Shown here piece by piece: positions 37,568-48,956 of a DNA stretch of 64,000 nucleotides (the first letter of the stretch is position 1; each line of letters begins with the position of its first letter). Both the position numbers and the translations under genes were made by a program. Below the pieces are notes generated by a model. The model had not been told where the DNA came from. It was given only the letters and a program-made list of their open reading frames with translations, and did not search any database. This DNA is from Crossiella sp. CA-258035 (GTDB lineage: Bacteria; Actinomycetota; Actinomycetes; Mycobacteriales; Pseudonocardiaceae): positions 5,054,001 through 5,118,000 of the forward strand of contig NZ_CP116413.1 of assembly GCF_030064675.1 (NCBI RefSeq), in the 5' to 3' direction.

Positions 37568-38245
37568 ATGCCCAGCTACGCCGAACAACGCGAGGCCCTC
37601 GTCACCCACCTCGCCACCCTCGCCCCCGCCGAAGTCCTGGCCCCCTTCGCCCAGGAACAACACGCCCGCGAAACCCAAGGCCTCCCACCCGGCCTCCCCG
37701 CCCCGGGCACCCCCATCCCCGAAACCCCTCTCCTGGACGCCCACGGCAACCCCACCACCCTCGCGGCCACCCGCAGCGGCAGGGCAGCCGTGCTGGTCTT
37801 CTACCGCGGCGCCTGGTGCCCGTACTGCAACCTGGCCCTCCGCACCTACCAGGAACACCTCCTGCCACAGCTACGAACCCGGGACGTCGCCCTGATCGCG
37901 ATCAGTCCCCAGCGGCCGGACGGCTCGCTGAGCACGCGGGAGACGAACGAGCTGGCGTTCCCCGTGCTGTCCGATCCGGGCAACGAGCTCGCGCGGGCGC
38001 TGGGCATCGTCACGGAGGCGACGGCGGAGTCGAAGGCCGCCCAGGTCAAGCTCGGCATCGACGTCGCCGCCGCCAATGCCGACCACACCGCACAGGTGCC
38101 GATGCCGACGGTGCTGGTGCTGGATCGCGGCGGGGTGATCCGGTGGCTGGAGGTGCAGCCGAACTACGCCAATCGCACGGAGCCTGCTGCGGTTCTCGCG
38201 GCGGTGGTTGCGCTGGAGTCAGCGGAGGCCGTGCAGTCCGTGTAA
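37568..38245 (+). CDS. Peroxiredoxin-like AhpC/TSA family protein
   Basis: 225-residue cytosolic thioredoxin-fold protein. The active-site segment VLVFYRGAWCPYCNLALR has cysteines 84 and 87 in a CPYC arrangement typical of the redoxin-domain peroxiredoxin-like group that often sits beside TetR regulators. Later segments AISPQRPDGS and PVLSDPGNELARALGI fit the AhpC/TSA fold. Expected to reduce peroxides or act in thiol exchange. ATG 37568 starts the conserved PSYAEQREAL region. Confidence 0.88.
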   Translation: MPSYAEQREALVTHLATLAPAEVLAPFAQEQHARETQGLPPGLPAPGTPIPETPLLDAHGNPTTLAATRSGRAAVLVFYRGAWCPYCNLALRTYQEHLLPQLRTRDVALIAISPQRPDGSLSTRETNELAFPVLSDPGNELARALGIVTEATAESKAAQVKLGIDVAAANADHTAQVPMPTVLVLDRGGVIRWLEVQPNYANRTEPAAVLAAVVALESAEAVQSV

Positions 38246-38605
38246 CCCGCGTGGCTTCGTAGTCCGCGTGGCTTTGCGGTGGCGGGTGGTGTGGCTGGCT
38301 CGGTGTCGCTGGTAGTCCGGGCTCGGCTGTGGTGGGTTCGGCCCGGCCCGGCTTAGCTGGGTTCGGCTCGATTAGCTGGGGCTCGGCTCGGTGCGGCGGG
38401 ACGGGGCGGAGCGGGGGTTGGGTTTCGTTGGGCGCTTGGGGACCGTGACCGGTTGCCCGCGCCGACCTCCGCTTTCTCTGCGGTAACGAAACGATCATGC
38501 GGGTGGGTTCCGGGAGGGGTTCTGCTATCGGCGAACACGGTGGGGGTGGGGGTTGACGTGGGAGGGGTGTGGGGTGGGTGGGTTTGTGGTGGGGGTGGGT
38601 TGACA
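38246..38605. other. G-rich intergenic region with short direct repeats
   Basis: About 360 bases between convergent genes. It is strongly G/T-skewed on the plus strand and holds an imperfect tandem repeat of TTAGCTGGGTTCGGCTCG (38353-38370 and 38372-38390). No gene is supported. Confidence 0.5.
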
Positions 38606-38641
38606 AACGCCGACCACGTCTGGGGGGACGTGGTCGGCGTT
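38606..38641 (-). terminator. Terminator of the geosmin synthase gene
   Basis: AACGCCGACCACGTC and GACGTGGTCGGCGTT form a perfect 15-bp stem with a six-base loop, 22 bases past the stop of the leftward gene. On the leftward transcript the stem ends in GTTTGTC. Confidence 0.85.
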
Positions 38642-38662
38642 GGGGTGCGTGGGGCTTGGGGG

Positions 38663-41465
<2,803 letters not shown>

Positions 41466-42530
41466 CTACCGGCCGCGCCGCCACTCGTGGGCCAGCAGCC
41501 ACACCAGGTACAGCCCGCCGATCGCGCCGGTGACGATGCCCACCGGCAGCTGCACCGGGGCGAAGATCCGTTGCACGGCAAGGTCGCTGACCACCAGCAG
41601 CAGCGAGCCCATCAGCGCGGAGGCGGCCAGGTTCGGGCCGGCCGCGCCGGTGAGCCTGCGGGCCAGCTGTGGGGCGGCCAGCGCGAGGAAGGCGATGGGG
41701 CCGGCCGCGGCGGTGGCCAGCGAGCACAGGGTGACGCTGACCGCGATGAGCACCAGCCTGGTGGGCTCCACCCGCACGCCCAGCGCGGCCGCGGCCTCGT
41801 CGCCCATCTCCAGCACGGCCAGCCTGCGCCCGTGGTGCAGGGCCAGTGGCAGCAGCAGCACCATGGCCGCGCCCAGCGGCAGCAGGTGGCCCCAGGTGCG
41901 GCCGTTGAGCGAGCCGGTCTGCCAGGCCTGCGCCTGGAGCGCGTCGTAGATGTTGGCCTGGGTGACCAGGTACAGGTTGACCGCGATGAGCAGGCTGCTC
42001 ACGCCGATGCCGACCAGCACCAGCCGGAAGCCCTGCACGCCCCTGGAGAAGGCGAGCAGGTAGGTCAGCACCATGGTCAGCGTGCCGCCGGCCAGCGCGC
42101 CGAGGGAGATCTCGGCCATGCTGCCCTGGCACCAGACGATCACCACGATCGCACCGGTGGCCGAGCCGTGCGTGAAGCCGATGAAGTCGGGGCTGCCCAA
42201 GGGGTTGCGGGTCAGGCTCTGCAGCACCGCGCCGCTGACCGCGAGCGCGGCGCCGATGACGAGGCCGGCCACCACCCTGGGCAGGCGCAGGGTGAGCACG
42301 ATGAACTCGGTGGGCCCGTCGCCCAGGCCCAGCAACGCGTTGACCACCTCGCCGGGGGTGAGCGGGAAGTCCCCGGTGGTCATGCCGAACACGCCGGCGG
42401 TGGCCGCGCCGAGGGCCAGCAGCAGGCAGACCATCAGCGCCCTGGGGTCCAGGCGCAGGGACAGCCAGCCCCTGTGGACACGCAGCACCCGGCCCCTGAT
42501 CGGGGTGGTACGTTCCTGGACACGGGTCAC
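41466..42530 (-). CDS. FecCD-type iron-siderophore ABC permease (second)
   Basis: 354 residues with about nine to ten membrane helices and FecCD hallmarks LRLPRVVAGLVIGAALAVSGA, NPLGSPDFIGFTHG and AAAGPIAFLALAAPQLARRL. GTG 42530 overlaps the stop of the first permease (GTGA). The two permeases form the channel for an iron(III)-siderophore captured by the 43618-44622 lipoprotein. No ATPase gene follows in the window's operon. Confidence 0.92.
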   Translation of the reverse strand: MTRVQERTTPIRGRVLRVHRGWLSLRLDPRALMVCLLLALGAATAGVFGMTTGDFPLTPGEVVNALLGLGDGPTEFIVLTLRLPRVVAGLVIGAALAVSGAVLQSLTRNPLGSPDFIGFTHGSATGAIVVIVWCQGSMAEISLGALAGGTLTMVLTYLLAFSRGVQGFRLVLVGIGVSSLLIAVNLYLVTQANIYDALQAQAWQTGSLNGRTWGHLLPLGAAMVLLLPLALHHGRRLAVLEMGDEAAAALGVRVEPTRLVLIAVSVTLCSLATAAAGPIAFLALAAPQLARRLTGAAGPNLAASALMGSLLLVVSDLAVQRIFAPVQLPVGIVTGAIGGLYLVWLLAHEWRRGR

Positions 42531-43579
42531 GAGTGCACCAGCTTCCGGCGGCGGCACAGGGCGAGGAACACGGGCGCGCCCAGTACCGCCGTCACGATCC
42601 CGACCGCGAGCTCGGCCGGCGCCACCAGCAGGCGGCCGAGGATGTCCGCGCCCAGCAACAACATCGGCGCGAGCACCGCGGAGTAGGGCAGCACCCAGCG
42701 CTGGTCGGCGCCGACCAGCAGCCGGGCGATGTGCGGCACGGCCAGGCCGAGGAAGCCGATCGGGCCGGCCGCCGCGGTGGCCGCGCCGCAGAGCACGGTG
42801 ATGGCCAGCGCGCCGAGCCAGCGGGTCCGTCCGATGTGGACACCGAGGGCGCGGCCGGTCTCCTCGCCGAGGGCGAGTCCGTTGAGCGGACGGGCCAGCC
42901 CGAGGGCGAGCAGGGTGCCGCCGAGCAGGAACGGGGCGACCGCGGTCACCACGTCCATGTGGCGGCCTGCCAGCGAGCCCACGTGCCAGAAGCGGTACTG
43001 GTTGAAGGCGCCGGGGTCGAGCAGCAGCACCGCGGAGTTGAACGCCAGCAGCACCGCGGTGATCGCCGCCCCGGCCATGATCAGCCGGTCCGGGGTGACC
43101 GCGGCGCGGCCGGTGGAGCCGAGCACGTAGACCACGACCGAGGCGAAGGCCGCCCCGGCGAAGGCGAGCCAGACGGAACCGGAGGTGCCGGAGACACCCA
43201 GGAATGCGATGCCGATGACCACCGCCGAGGAGGCGCCCATGGTCACGCCGAGCAGGCCGGGTTCGGCCAGGGCGTTGCGGGACAACGCCTGCATCAGCGC
43301 GCCGGAGAGTCCCAGGGCGGCGCCGACCAGCAGGCCGAGCAGGGTGCGCGGGATGCGCAGCTCATGCACGATCACCGCCTCGGCGCTGCTGTCGTTGTGC
43401 CACAACACAGACCAGGTGTCGGCGAAGGGGATCGACTTCAGCCCCAGCCACACGCTGAGCAGGCACACCAGCGCGAGTGCGGCCAGCGCGAGCAGCAGCC
43501 CGCCCGCGCGCGAGGTGAGGCCGCGCAGGCGGGCCGGACGCGGCGGTGTGCTGCCCCGAGCGCCGAGCACCTGGACCAT
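42527..43579 (-). CDS. FecCD-type iron-siderophore ABC permease (first)
   Basis: About 350 residues, FecCD family: LRIPRTLLGLLVGAALGLSGALMQ, NALAEPGLLGVTMGAS and AAAGPIGFLGLAVPHIARLL. I choose ATG 43579 because GGAGAT lies six bases upstream; ATG 43591 in frame is also possible. It starts about 40 bases after the binding-protein gene and overlaps the second permease. Confidence 0.92.
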   Translation of the reverse strand: MVQVLGARGSTPPRPARLRGLTSRAGGLLLALAALALVCLLSVWLGLKSIPFADTWSVLWHNDSSAEAVIVHELRIPRTLLGLLVGAALGLSGALMQALSRNALAEPGLLGVTMGASSAVVIGIAFLGVSGTSGSVWLAFAGAAFASVVVYVLGSTGRAAVTPDRLIMAGAAITAVLLAFNSAVLLLDPGAFNQYRFWHVGSLAGRHMDVVTAVAPFLLGGTLLALGLARPLNGLALGEETGRALGVHIGRTRWLGALAITVLCGAATAAAGPIGFLGLAVPHIARLLVGADQRWVLPYSAVLAPMLLLGADILGRLLVAPAELAVGIVTAVLGAPVFLALCRRRKLVHS

Positions 43580-43617
43580 GTGGATCTCCATCCGCGGCAC
43601 GGGATTCCCTGCCCCGG

Positions 43618-44622
43618 TCACTGCTTGGCGAGGATCGGCACCAGGTTCTTCAGCGCGAAGGGCATGCTCAGCACGGTGTTGAACGAGATGGCCGCGCCGA
43701 TGGGCGGCTCGTAGTAGGAGACGAACAGGTCCCGCTTTTCCTTGGCCACCTTGAGGCGCTGGTACACCGGGTCGGCCTTGACCTTCGGCTCGCTGGTCGC
43801 GTCGCTGGTCAGCCAGACCAGGCGGTCCACCTCGAACAACTCCGGCAGGCCTTCGGAGCCGACCTCGATGATGTTCTGCTCCTTGGGCGCCTGGCGCAGG
43901 CGGTCCGGGGTCTGGAAGCCGAGGTCGAGCAGGAAGGCCAGCTTCGGGTCGTGCGCGGCGAAGGCGGCGAAGATGCCGGGCTGGAAGTTGTCGGCGACCA
44001 GCGCGGTCTGCTTGGCCCACTCGGGGTGCTCGGCGCGGGCCTTGGCGAACTGGGCCTTCAGGTCGGCGATCTTGGCCTCGAGCTCCTTGTCCTTGCCCAG
44101 CGCCTTGCCGATGGTGCGCGCCATCTCCTCCCACGGGGTGGCGTAGTCCGGGTGCTTGCCGGACTGGGCGACCACCGGGATGTTGAGCTTGGTCAGCGTC
44201 TCGTACTGCTCCTTGGTGATGCCGGAGTACTGGGCGATCACCAGGTCCGGGCGCAGCGAGGCGACCTTCTCCATGTTGATGTCGTCGCGCTCGCCGACGA
44301 TGGTGGGCTCGGTGCCTGCCCACTTCTCCGCCTGCCACGGGAACTTGCCGAAGGGGCGTTCCTTGAACCAGTCCACGACGCCGACCGGCTTGACGTCCAG
44401 GGCCAGCGCGGTCTCGTGGTCGGACAGGCCCAGGGTGACCACCCGCTGCGGGCGCTTGGTGATCTCGGTGCTGCCGTACTTGTGTTCGATCTTCACCGGG
44501 AAGACGCCGTCTCCCCCGCCCGGCCCGGCGGCGGGTGCCGTGCCGCCCGATCCGCAGGCGGTGAGCACCAGGGTGGTGGCCAGGGCGATGGCCACGCCGG
44601 GCAGCCGAGTTCTCATGGACAT
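43618..44622 (-). CDS. Iron-siderophore-binding lipoprotein
   Basis: 334 residues. Lipobox LVLTAC near residue 23, then a class III periplasmic-binding fold of the FepB/FhuD type (TKRPQRVVTLGLSDHETALALDVKPVG; LRPDLVIAQYSGITKEQ). ATG 44622 follows GGGAGGAAAG. First gene of the siderophore operon, 24 bases downstream of an iron box. It delivers a ferric siderophore to the two FecCD permeases; the ligand cannot be told. Confidence 0.93.
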   Translation of the reverse strand: MSMRTRLPGVAIALATTLVLTACGSGGTAPAAGPGGGDGVFPVKIEHKYGSTEITKRPQRVVTLGLSDHETALALDVKPVGVVDWFKERPFGKFPWQAEKWAGTEPTIVGERDDINMEKVASLRPDLVIAQYSGITKEQYETLTKLNIPVVAQSGKHPDYATPWEEMARTIGKALGKDKELEAKIADLKAQFAKARAEHPEWAKQTALVADNFQPGIFAAFAAHDPKLAFLLDLGFQTPDRLRQAPKEQNIIEVGSEGLPELFEVDRLVWLTSDATSEPKVKADPVYQRLKVAKEKRDLFVSYYEPPIGAAISFNTVLSMPFALKNLVPILAKQ

Positions 44623-44645
44623 GCGCTTTCCTCCCAGTGACGTTC

Positions 44646-44664
44646 TTAGGAAAGCCTAACCTCT
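44646..44664 (-). promoter_or_regulatory. IdeR/DmdR-type iron box
   Basis: Read leftward, this 19-base site matches the consensus TTAGGTTAGGCTAACCTAA at 15 positions. It precedes the binding-protein gene and overlaps the last codons of fetB. Iron-loaded IdeR/DmdR would repress the uptake operon. Confidence 0.8.
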
Positions 44665-45402
44665 CCTGCGAGGACCGCCGATGCGGCCCTGGGCGATCAG
44701 CTCCACGGTGACCAGCACCGCGACCGCTTCCACGGCGAGTAGTCCGATGAGCACGACCAGTTGGGTGGCACCGGCTGCCAGCGGGGTGGCGCCGCCGAGC
44801 AGCATGCCGACGAAGGCGCCGGGCAGGGTGACCAGTCCGACGGTGCGGGTCTGGTCCAGGGCGGGCACCAGGGCCTGACCCGCGGTGGGGCGGCAGAGCG
44901 CCAGCACCGCGTCCCGGTGGGACAGGCCCAGGGCCAGTGCGCCTTCGTACTCGCCGTGCCGGGTGTGCCATTCGTCCAGCGCGCGGCGGCCGGCCAGGCT
45001 GGTGGCGGTCATCGCGCCGCCGATGAGGATGCCGGCCACCGGCAGCACCGCGATCGGCGCGGCGGGCACCACCCCGCTGGCGGTCAACAGCAGCAGCACC
45101 GGGAGCGCGCCGCCGGCGATGGCCAGGGCGAGCCAGCCGCTGTCCCGGGGTGCGCTGACCCGGCGGGCGGCGGTGAGCACGGCGACCGCGCACATCAGCG
45201 TGATGAACACCGCGGTCCATCCGGCCGAGCGCAGCACACCCAGCAGCACCAACGAGATCAGCGTCAGCTGGAGCGCCGCGCGGGCAGCGGCGGTGAGCAC
45301 CGGGCGGGCCGGGCCGAGCCCACCGAGACGGACCACGGCGGCGGCGAACACGGTCAGCAGCAACAGCACGACCGCAAGTGACGGCCCAAGGTCAACACGC
45401 AC
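44656..45402 (-). CDS. fetB: FetB/YbbM family (UPF0014) ABC permease
   Basis: About 248 residues, seven or so membrane helices. Family segments AARAALQLTLISLVLLGV, LTAARRVSAPRD, GYEGALALGLSHRDAVL (as EYEGALALGLSHRDAVLAL) and GLVTLPGAFVGMLLGGATPL are clear. FetB works with the ATPase FetA in iron homeostasis in E. coli; no fetA is adjacent here. GTG 45402 is the only plausible start near the first helix. Its end overlaps the iron box of the next operon. Confidence 0.85.
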   Translation of the reverse strand: MRVDLGPSLAVVLLLLTVFAAAVVRLGGLGPARPVLTAAARAALQLTLISLVLLGVLRSAGWTAVFITLMCAVAVLTAARRVSAPRDSGWLALAIAGGALPVLLLLTASGVVPAAPIAVLPVAGILIGGAMTATSLAGRRALDEWHTRHGEYEGALALGLSHRDAVLALCRPTAGQALVPALDQTRTVGLVTLPGAFVGMLLGGATPLAAGATQLVVLIGLLAVEAVAVLVTVELIAQGRIGGPRRRG

Positions 45403-45425
45403 CAGCGGAGTGTCCCCCCGCCGCC

Positions 45426-45632
45426 TCAGACGGTGAGGAAGCCCTCCGCCCACTGGTCGGCGTTGACCCGGTACTCGGCGATGTGGAAGCCGTTGGGCTC
45501 CTCGCGGAAGCCGGGTAGCGCGCGGGAGCGCTGCACGCGCGCCTCGGCCTCGGTGCGGGTCGCGTAGACGCCCAGCAGCTTCTCGTCCCGGCCACCGAGA
45601 TGACTGGTGTGCCACAACAGGTAGACGTACAT
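45426..45632 (-). CDS. Small DUF7336-like protein
   Basis: 68 residues: MYVYLLWHTSHLGGRDEKLLGVYATRTEAEARVQ and on (here given in part), a small alpha/beta domain that I associate with DUF7336; function unknown. The ATG at 45632 overlaps the stop of the lipoprotein gene (TGATG). Soluble. Confidence 0.75.
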   Translation of the reverse strand: MYVYLLWHTSHLGGRDEKLLGVYATRTEAEARVQRSRALPGFREEPNGFHIAEYRVNADQWAEGFLTV

Positions 45633-46246
45633 CAGTGGGTGCGTCCCCTTCCGGACGGGGGTGGCGGTCCCTGGTACGGCGGCCAGGCCACCGCGGATGG
45701 ATGCGGAGGTGGTCGCTGCGCCGCTTCGGCGGCCCGGCGCCGGCGCCGGTGGCGCAGCCACAGCAGCAGGCCGGTCAGGCCGCCGGCGAGCAGCACCGCG
45801 AGCAGGATGAGCACGACCGGCAGCCAGAACCCGAGGCTGCCATCACCGGTGGCCTCCTCCAGCTGGGGGTTGCGCTCGCCGAGCCGGTCGGTCAGCTCGG
45901 CGTGGCTGGCGCGCAGGACCACCCGTCCGTTGAGGGTGATCTCGAGCTCGTCCACGCGCCGCGGGTAGGTGTCCCACACCACCTTGGCCGCGCTCTGCCC
46001 GGCCGCTTCGGCATCGGCCCTGGGGTCCTTCAGCTGCGCCTGGACGCGCAGCCGGACCGAGCCGTTGTTGCTGGAGTGCTGGGTGGAGACCTGCGCCAGA
46101 CCGGTTTGTTCCAGTCTGCCACCGAGGTCGACCAGTTCGGTGAGGCCGGCGCAGCCGGTGAGCAGGAGTGCGCACAGCACCGCCACGAGCACGCACGGGC
46201 CGGGGCGGCGGCCGGGGCGCGGAGCGGGCGGCGTGGGTGTGGGCAC
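45632..46246 (-). CDS. Lipoprotein with C-terminal membrane helix
   Basis: 204 residues from GTG 46246. Lipobox LLLTGC near residue 32, an extracytoplasmic domain of about 110 residues (LRVQAQLKDPRADAEAAGQS; DELEITLNGRVVLR), a helix (WLPVVLILLAVLLAGGLTGL) and a short basic, proline-rich cytoplasmic tail. The plan recalls LppM/DUF3153 lipoproteins but I cannot confirm the family. Coupled to the DUF7336-like gene. Confidence 0.72.
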   Translation of the reverse strand: MPTPTPPAPRPGRRPGPCVLVAVLCALLLTGCAGLTELVDLGGRLEQTGLAQVSTQHSSNNGSVRLRVQAQLKDPRADAEAAGQSAAKVVWDTYPRRVDELEITLNGRVVLRASHAELTDRLGERNPQLEEATGDGSLGFWLPVVLILLAVLLAGGLTGLLLWLRHRRRRRAAEAAQRPPPHPSAVAWPPYQGPPPPSGRGRTH

Positions 46247-46406
46247 GGTTCCAGTGTTACCGGGTAATCGGCTGGGGAGCCCGGGGTCGGGTCATAGGGA
46301 AAGCGCGACGAGATCGGACCGTCATCTTTCGCACCGGTGGAGTGTCGTGACGAGTGCTGCGCGTGACAAGCTCCGGGTGCCGGTCACGCGCAGCGCCTGG
46401 GCTGGG

Positions 46407-46751
46407 TCAGTAGCCGCCGACCGACCGCAGGATCATGTCGAAGCCACGCTTCTCGTAGTACCTGATGAGCACGTTGGTGCCGGTGCAGTTGGCGTTGGTC
46501 CAGACCCGCTGGTAGTGCTCGGTGTTGTTGTCGATCTGGTTGAACTGCCTGCCGAAGGTGGCGCACTGGCCGGAGGGGACCGCGGCGAACTCCGCGACGG
46601 GCCTGCTGAGGTCGAAAACGCAGGCCCAGCCGACGGAGCAGTCCGGGAAGGGCTTGGGCGCGGGGGCCGCCGAGGCGGGGGTGGCCAGGCCGGCGGTCAA
46701 GGTGGCCGCGGCCGCGAGCGCCAGACCGGTGCGGGCAAGACGAGAAGTCAA
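46407..46751 (-). CDS. Secreted peptidase inhibitor I36-like protein
   Basis: 114 residues from a TTG start at 46751, which is backed by GGAGG five bases upstream. Signal peptide RTGLALAAAATLTAGLATPA, then a small cysteine-containing domain (CSVGWACVFDLSR, GQCATFGRQFNQIDNNTEHY, NANCTGTN) like the I36/beta-gamma-crystallin-type inhibitors common in actinomycetes. Monocistronic. Confidence 0.75.
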   Translation of the reverse strand: MTSRLARTGLALAAAATLTAGLATPASAAPAPKPFPDCSVGWACVFDLSRPVAEFAAVPSGQCATFGRQFNQIDNNTEHYQRVWTNANCTGTNVLIRYYEKRGFDMILRSVGGY

Positions 46752-46855
46752 CTGAACCTCCGATGGGGAAAATCCTCAACGGGAGGAGTCTGGTCAGCGC
46801 CACCGCGGCGGGAGAAGCCTTTCAGCTATGTCCTAAATCGCTTGCGCCGCCCGGT

Positions 46856-47362
46856 TCAGGCGCCGGTGACGCCGTCGATGCCCTCGCGCAGGAGGTCGGC
46901 GTGGCCGTTGTGCCGGGCGTACTCGTGGATCAGGTGCAGCATCACCAGCCGCAGGGACACGTGCTCGCCCCAGCGCGGCTGGTAGCCGGTCACCTCCAGC
47001 GATTCCGCGGCCAGCTCGATCCGCCGGGCGTGCTCGACCTCGGCCTCCCAGGCGGCGAAGGCCTCCTCGCGGGTGCAGTTCGTGGCGTCGTAGGCGGCCT
47101 GGAAGTCGAAGGTGTCCGACCAGACCAGGGGGATGTCCTCGGCGTTGATCACCCGGCGGAACCAGGTGCGCTCGACCTCGGCCATGTGCCGGACCAGGCC
47201 GAGCAGGGACAGTGTGGAGGGCGGTGAGGACTGGCGGCGCAGGTCTTCGGTGGACAGGCCTTCGCACTTCATGGCCAGGGTGGCGCGGTGGAAGTCCAGG
47301 TAGACGCGCAGGGTCTCGCGTTCGCTGCCCTGGTAGGGCGGCTCGGGGCGTTCGGTGATCAT
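46856..47362 (-). CDS. DinB family protein (DUF664)
   Basis: 168 residues, four-helix bundle of the DinB/YfiT superfamily: LSLLGLVRHMAEVERTWFRR carries the first metal histidine, HEYARHNGHADLLRE the two others near the C-terminus. Members are mycothiol- or bacillithiol-dependent transferases or unknown. ATG 47362 has TACCCT seven bases upstream and no ribosome site, so probably leaderless. Confidence 0.88.
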   Translation of the reverse strand: MITERPEPPYQGSERETLRVYLDFHRATLAMKCEGLSTEDLRRQSSPPSTLSLLGLVRHMAEVERTWFRRVINAEDIPLVWSDTFDFQAAYDATNCTREEAFAAWEAEVEHARRIELAAESLEVTGYQPRWGEHVSLRLVMLHLIHEYARHNGHADLLREGIDGVTGA

Positions 47363-47373
47363 GGCGGGCAGGG

Positions 47374-47405
47374 TAACCGGCGGCGCTGGCGGGCGCCGCC
47401 GGTTA
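47374..47405 (-). terminator. Terminator of the choline/betaine operon
   Basis: TAACCGGCGGCG and CGCCGCCGGTTA form a perfect 12-bp stem with an 8-base loop, seven bases past the stop of the leftward GMC gene. It overlaps the -10-like box of the downstream DinB gene. Confidence 0.8.
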
Positions 47406-47411
47406 TCCGCC

Positions 47412-48956
47412 TCAGCTCGCCTTGATCAGGTCGGCGCACTTCTCGCCGATCATCATGGTGGTGATGCACGGGTTCACGGTGACCAGGAACGGCATCACCG
47501 AGCCGTCGGCCACCCGCAGGCCGTCGATCCCCTTGACCCGCAGCTGTGGGTCGAGCGGGGCCTGGGCGTCGCCGGGCGCGCCCATCCGGACGGTGCTGGA
47601 GGGGTGGTAGACGGTGTTGTGGGTGCGGCGGATGTAGTCGAGCAGCTCCTCGTCGGTGGTGGCCGCCGGTCCGGGGAACAGTTCGGGACCGGCCCACTCC
47701 GCCATCGCGGGCTGGGCGACGATCCTGCGGGCCAGCCGCAGGCCGTGGGTCATCACGCGCTCGTCGTGCGGGTGGCTGAAGTAGCGCGGGTCGACCATGG
47801 GCTTGTCCCGGTAGTCCCTGCTGCGCAACCGGACCGTGCCCAGCGAGCGGCTGCGGGTGACGTTCGGGGTCAGGCAGAAGCCGTTCTCCGTGGTCGGGTA
47901 GCCGTGCCGCAACGTGTTCAGGTCGAAGGGCACCGAACCGTAGTGGAACATCAGGTCCGGGCGGTCCAGGCCCTCCTGGGTGGTGGTGAAGATGCCGATC
48001 TCCCACCACTGGGTGGACTTGCGCGCCATCGGCTGCTTGGCCTGCCACTGGATCACGCCCTCGGGGTGGTCCTGCAGGTTCTCCCCCACCCCCGGCGAGT
48101 CGACCACGACGTCGATCCCGTGCTGGCGCAGGTGTTCGGCCGGGCCGATGCCGGAGAGCATGAGCAGCTTCGGGGTGTCGATCGAGCCGCAGCTGACCAC
48201 GACCTCGCGCCTGGCCCGCACTTCCAGGCTGTGGTGCAGGTCCGCGGCCAGGTACTCCACCCCGGTGCACCGCTTGTGCTCGTCGATGAGCAGCCGCTTG
48301 ACCCGGACCCCGGTGCGGATCTCCAGGTTGGGCCGCTGGCCGATGATCGGGTGCAGGTAGGACACCGAGGAGGAGGAGCGCACGCCTTCCTTGGTGGCGT
48401 TGATCTGGAACCAGTTGGCGCCGTTGACCACCGTGGTGCCGCTGTTGAACGGGGTGGTCGGAATGCCTTGCTGGGCACAGGCTTCGAGCAGCGCCGCGCC
48501 GCAGGGGTCCTCGCCGGGCACGGTCATGATGTTGACCGGGCCGGAGCGGCCGTGGTGCTCGCCGGGCGCGTCGTTGGTCTCCAGCCGTTGGTACAGCGGG
48601 AAGACCTCCGCCGCGCTCCAGCCGGTGCAGCCCATCGAGGCCCACTCGTCCAGGTCCTCCGCGGGCGCCCAGAAGGCGATGCAGGAGTTGTGCGAGGAGC
48701 AGCCGCCGAGCACGCGGGCGCGGGCGTGCCGGAGGAAGGAGTTGCCGGTGGCCTGGGGTTCGACCGGGTAGTCCCAGTCGTAGCCGGACTCCAGCAGCGC
48801 CATCCACCGGTCCAGCCGCAGGATCGCCTGATCGTCCACATCGGACGGTCCGGCCTCCAGCAGGCAGACCCGCACGTCCGGGTCCTCGGACAGCCGCGCG
48901 GCGACCACCGCGCCCGCTGTGCCGCCGCCGGCGACCACGTAGTCGAACTCCTCCAT
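47412..48956 (-). CDS. betA: GMC oxidoreductase, choline dehydrogenase-like
   Basis: 514 residues. N-terminal FAD site FDYVVAGGGTAGAVVAARLSE, GMC signature VLGGCSSHNSCIAFWAP, and catalytic histidine 451 in YHPSSTVRMG with the following VNPCITTMMIGE. It would oxidise choline to betaine aldehyde (and possibly on to betaine), feeding the rest of the cluster. ATG 48956 overlaps the permease stop (TGATG). Last gene of the operon, followed by a strong terminator. GMC enzymes are diverse, so the choline role rests on context. Confidence 0.85.
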   Translation of the reverse strand: MEEFDYVVAGGGTAGAVVAARLSEDPDVRVCLLEAGPSDVDDQAILRLDRWMALLESGYDWDYPVEPQATGNSFLRHARARVLGGCSSHNSCIAFWAPAEDLDEWASMGCTGWSAAEVFPLYQRLETNDAPGEHHGRSGPVNIMTVPGEDPCGAALLEACAQQGIPTTPFNSGTTVVNGANWFQINATKEGVRSSSSVSYLHPIIGQRPNLEIRTGVRVKRLLIDEHKRCTGVEYLAADLHHSLEVRARREVVVSCGSIDTPKLLMLSGIGPAEHLRQHGIDVVVDSPGVGENLQDHPEGVIQWQAKQPMARKSTQWWEIGIFTTTQEGLDRPDLMFHYGSVPFDLNTLRHGYPTTENGFCLTPNVTRSRSLGTVRLRSRDYRDKPMVDPRYFSHPHDERVMTHGLRLARRIVAQPAMAEWAGPELFPGPAATTDEELLDYIRRTHNTVYHPSSTVRMGAPGDAQAPLDPQLRVKGIDGLRVADGSVMPFLVTVNPCITTMMIGEKCADLIKAS

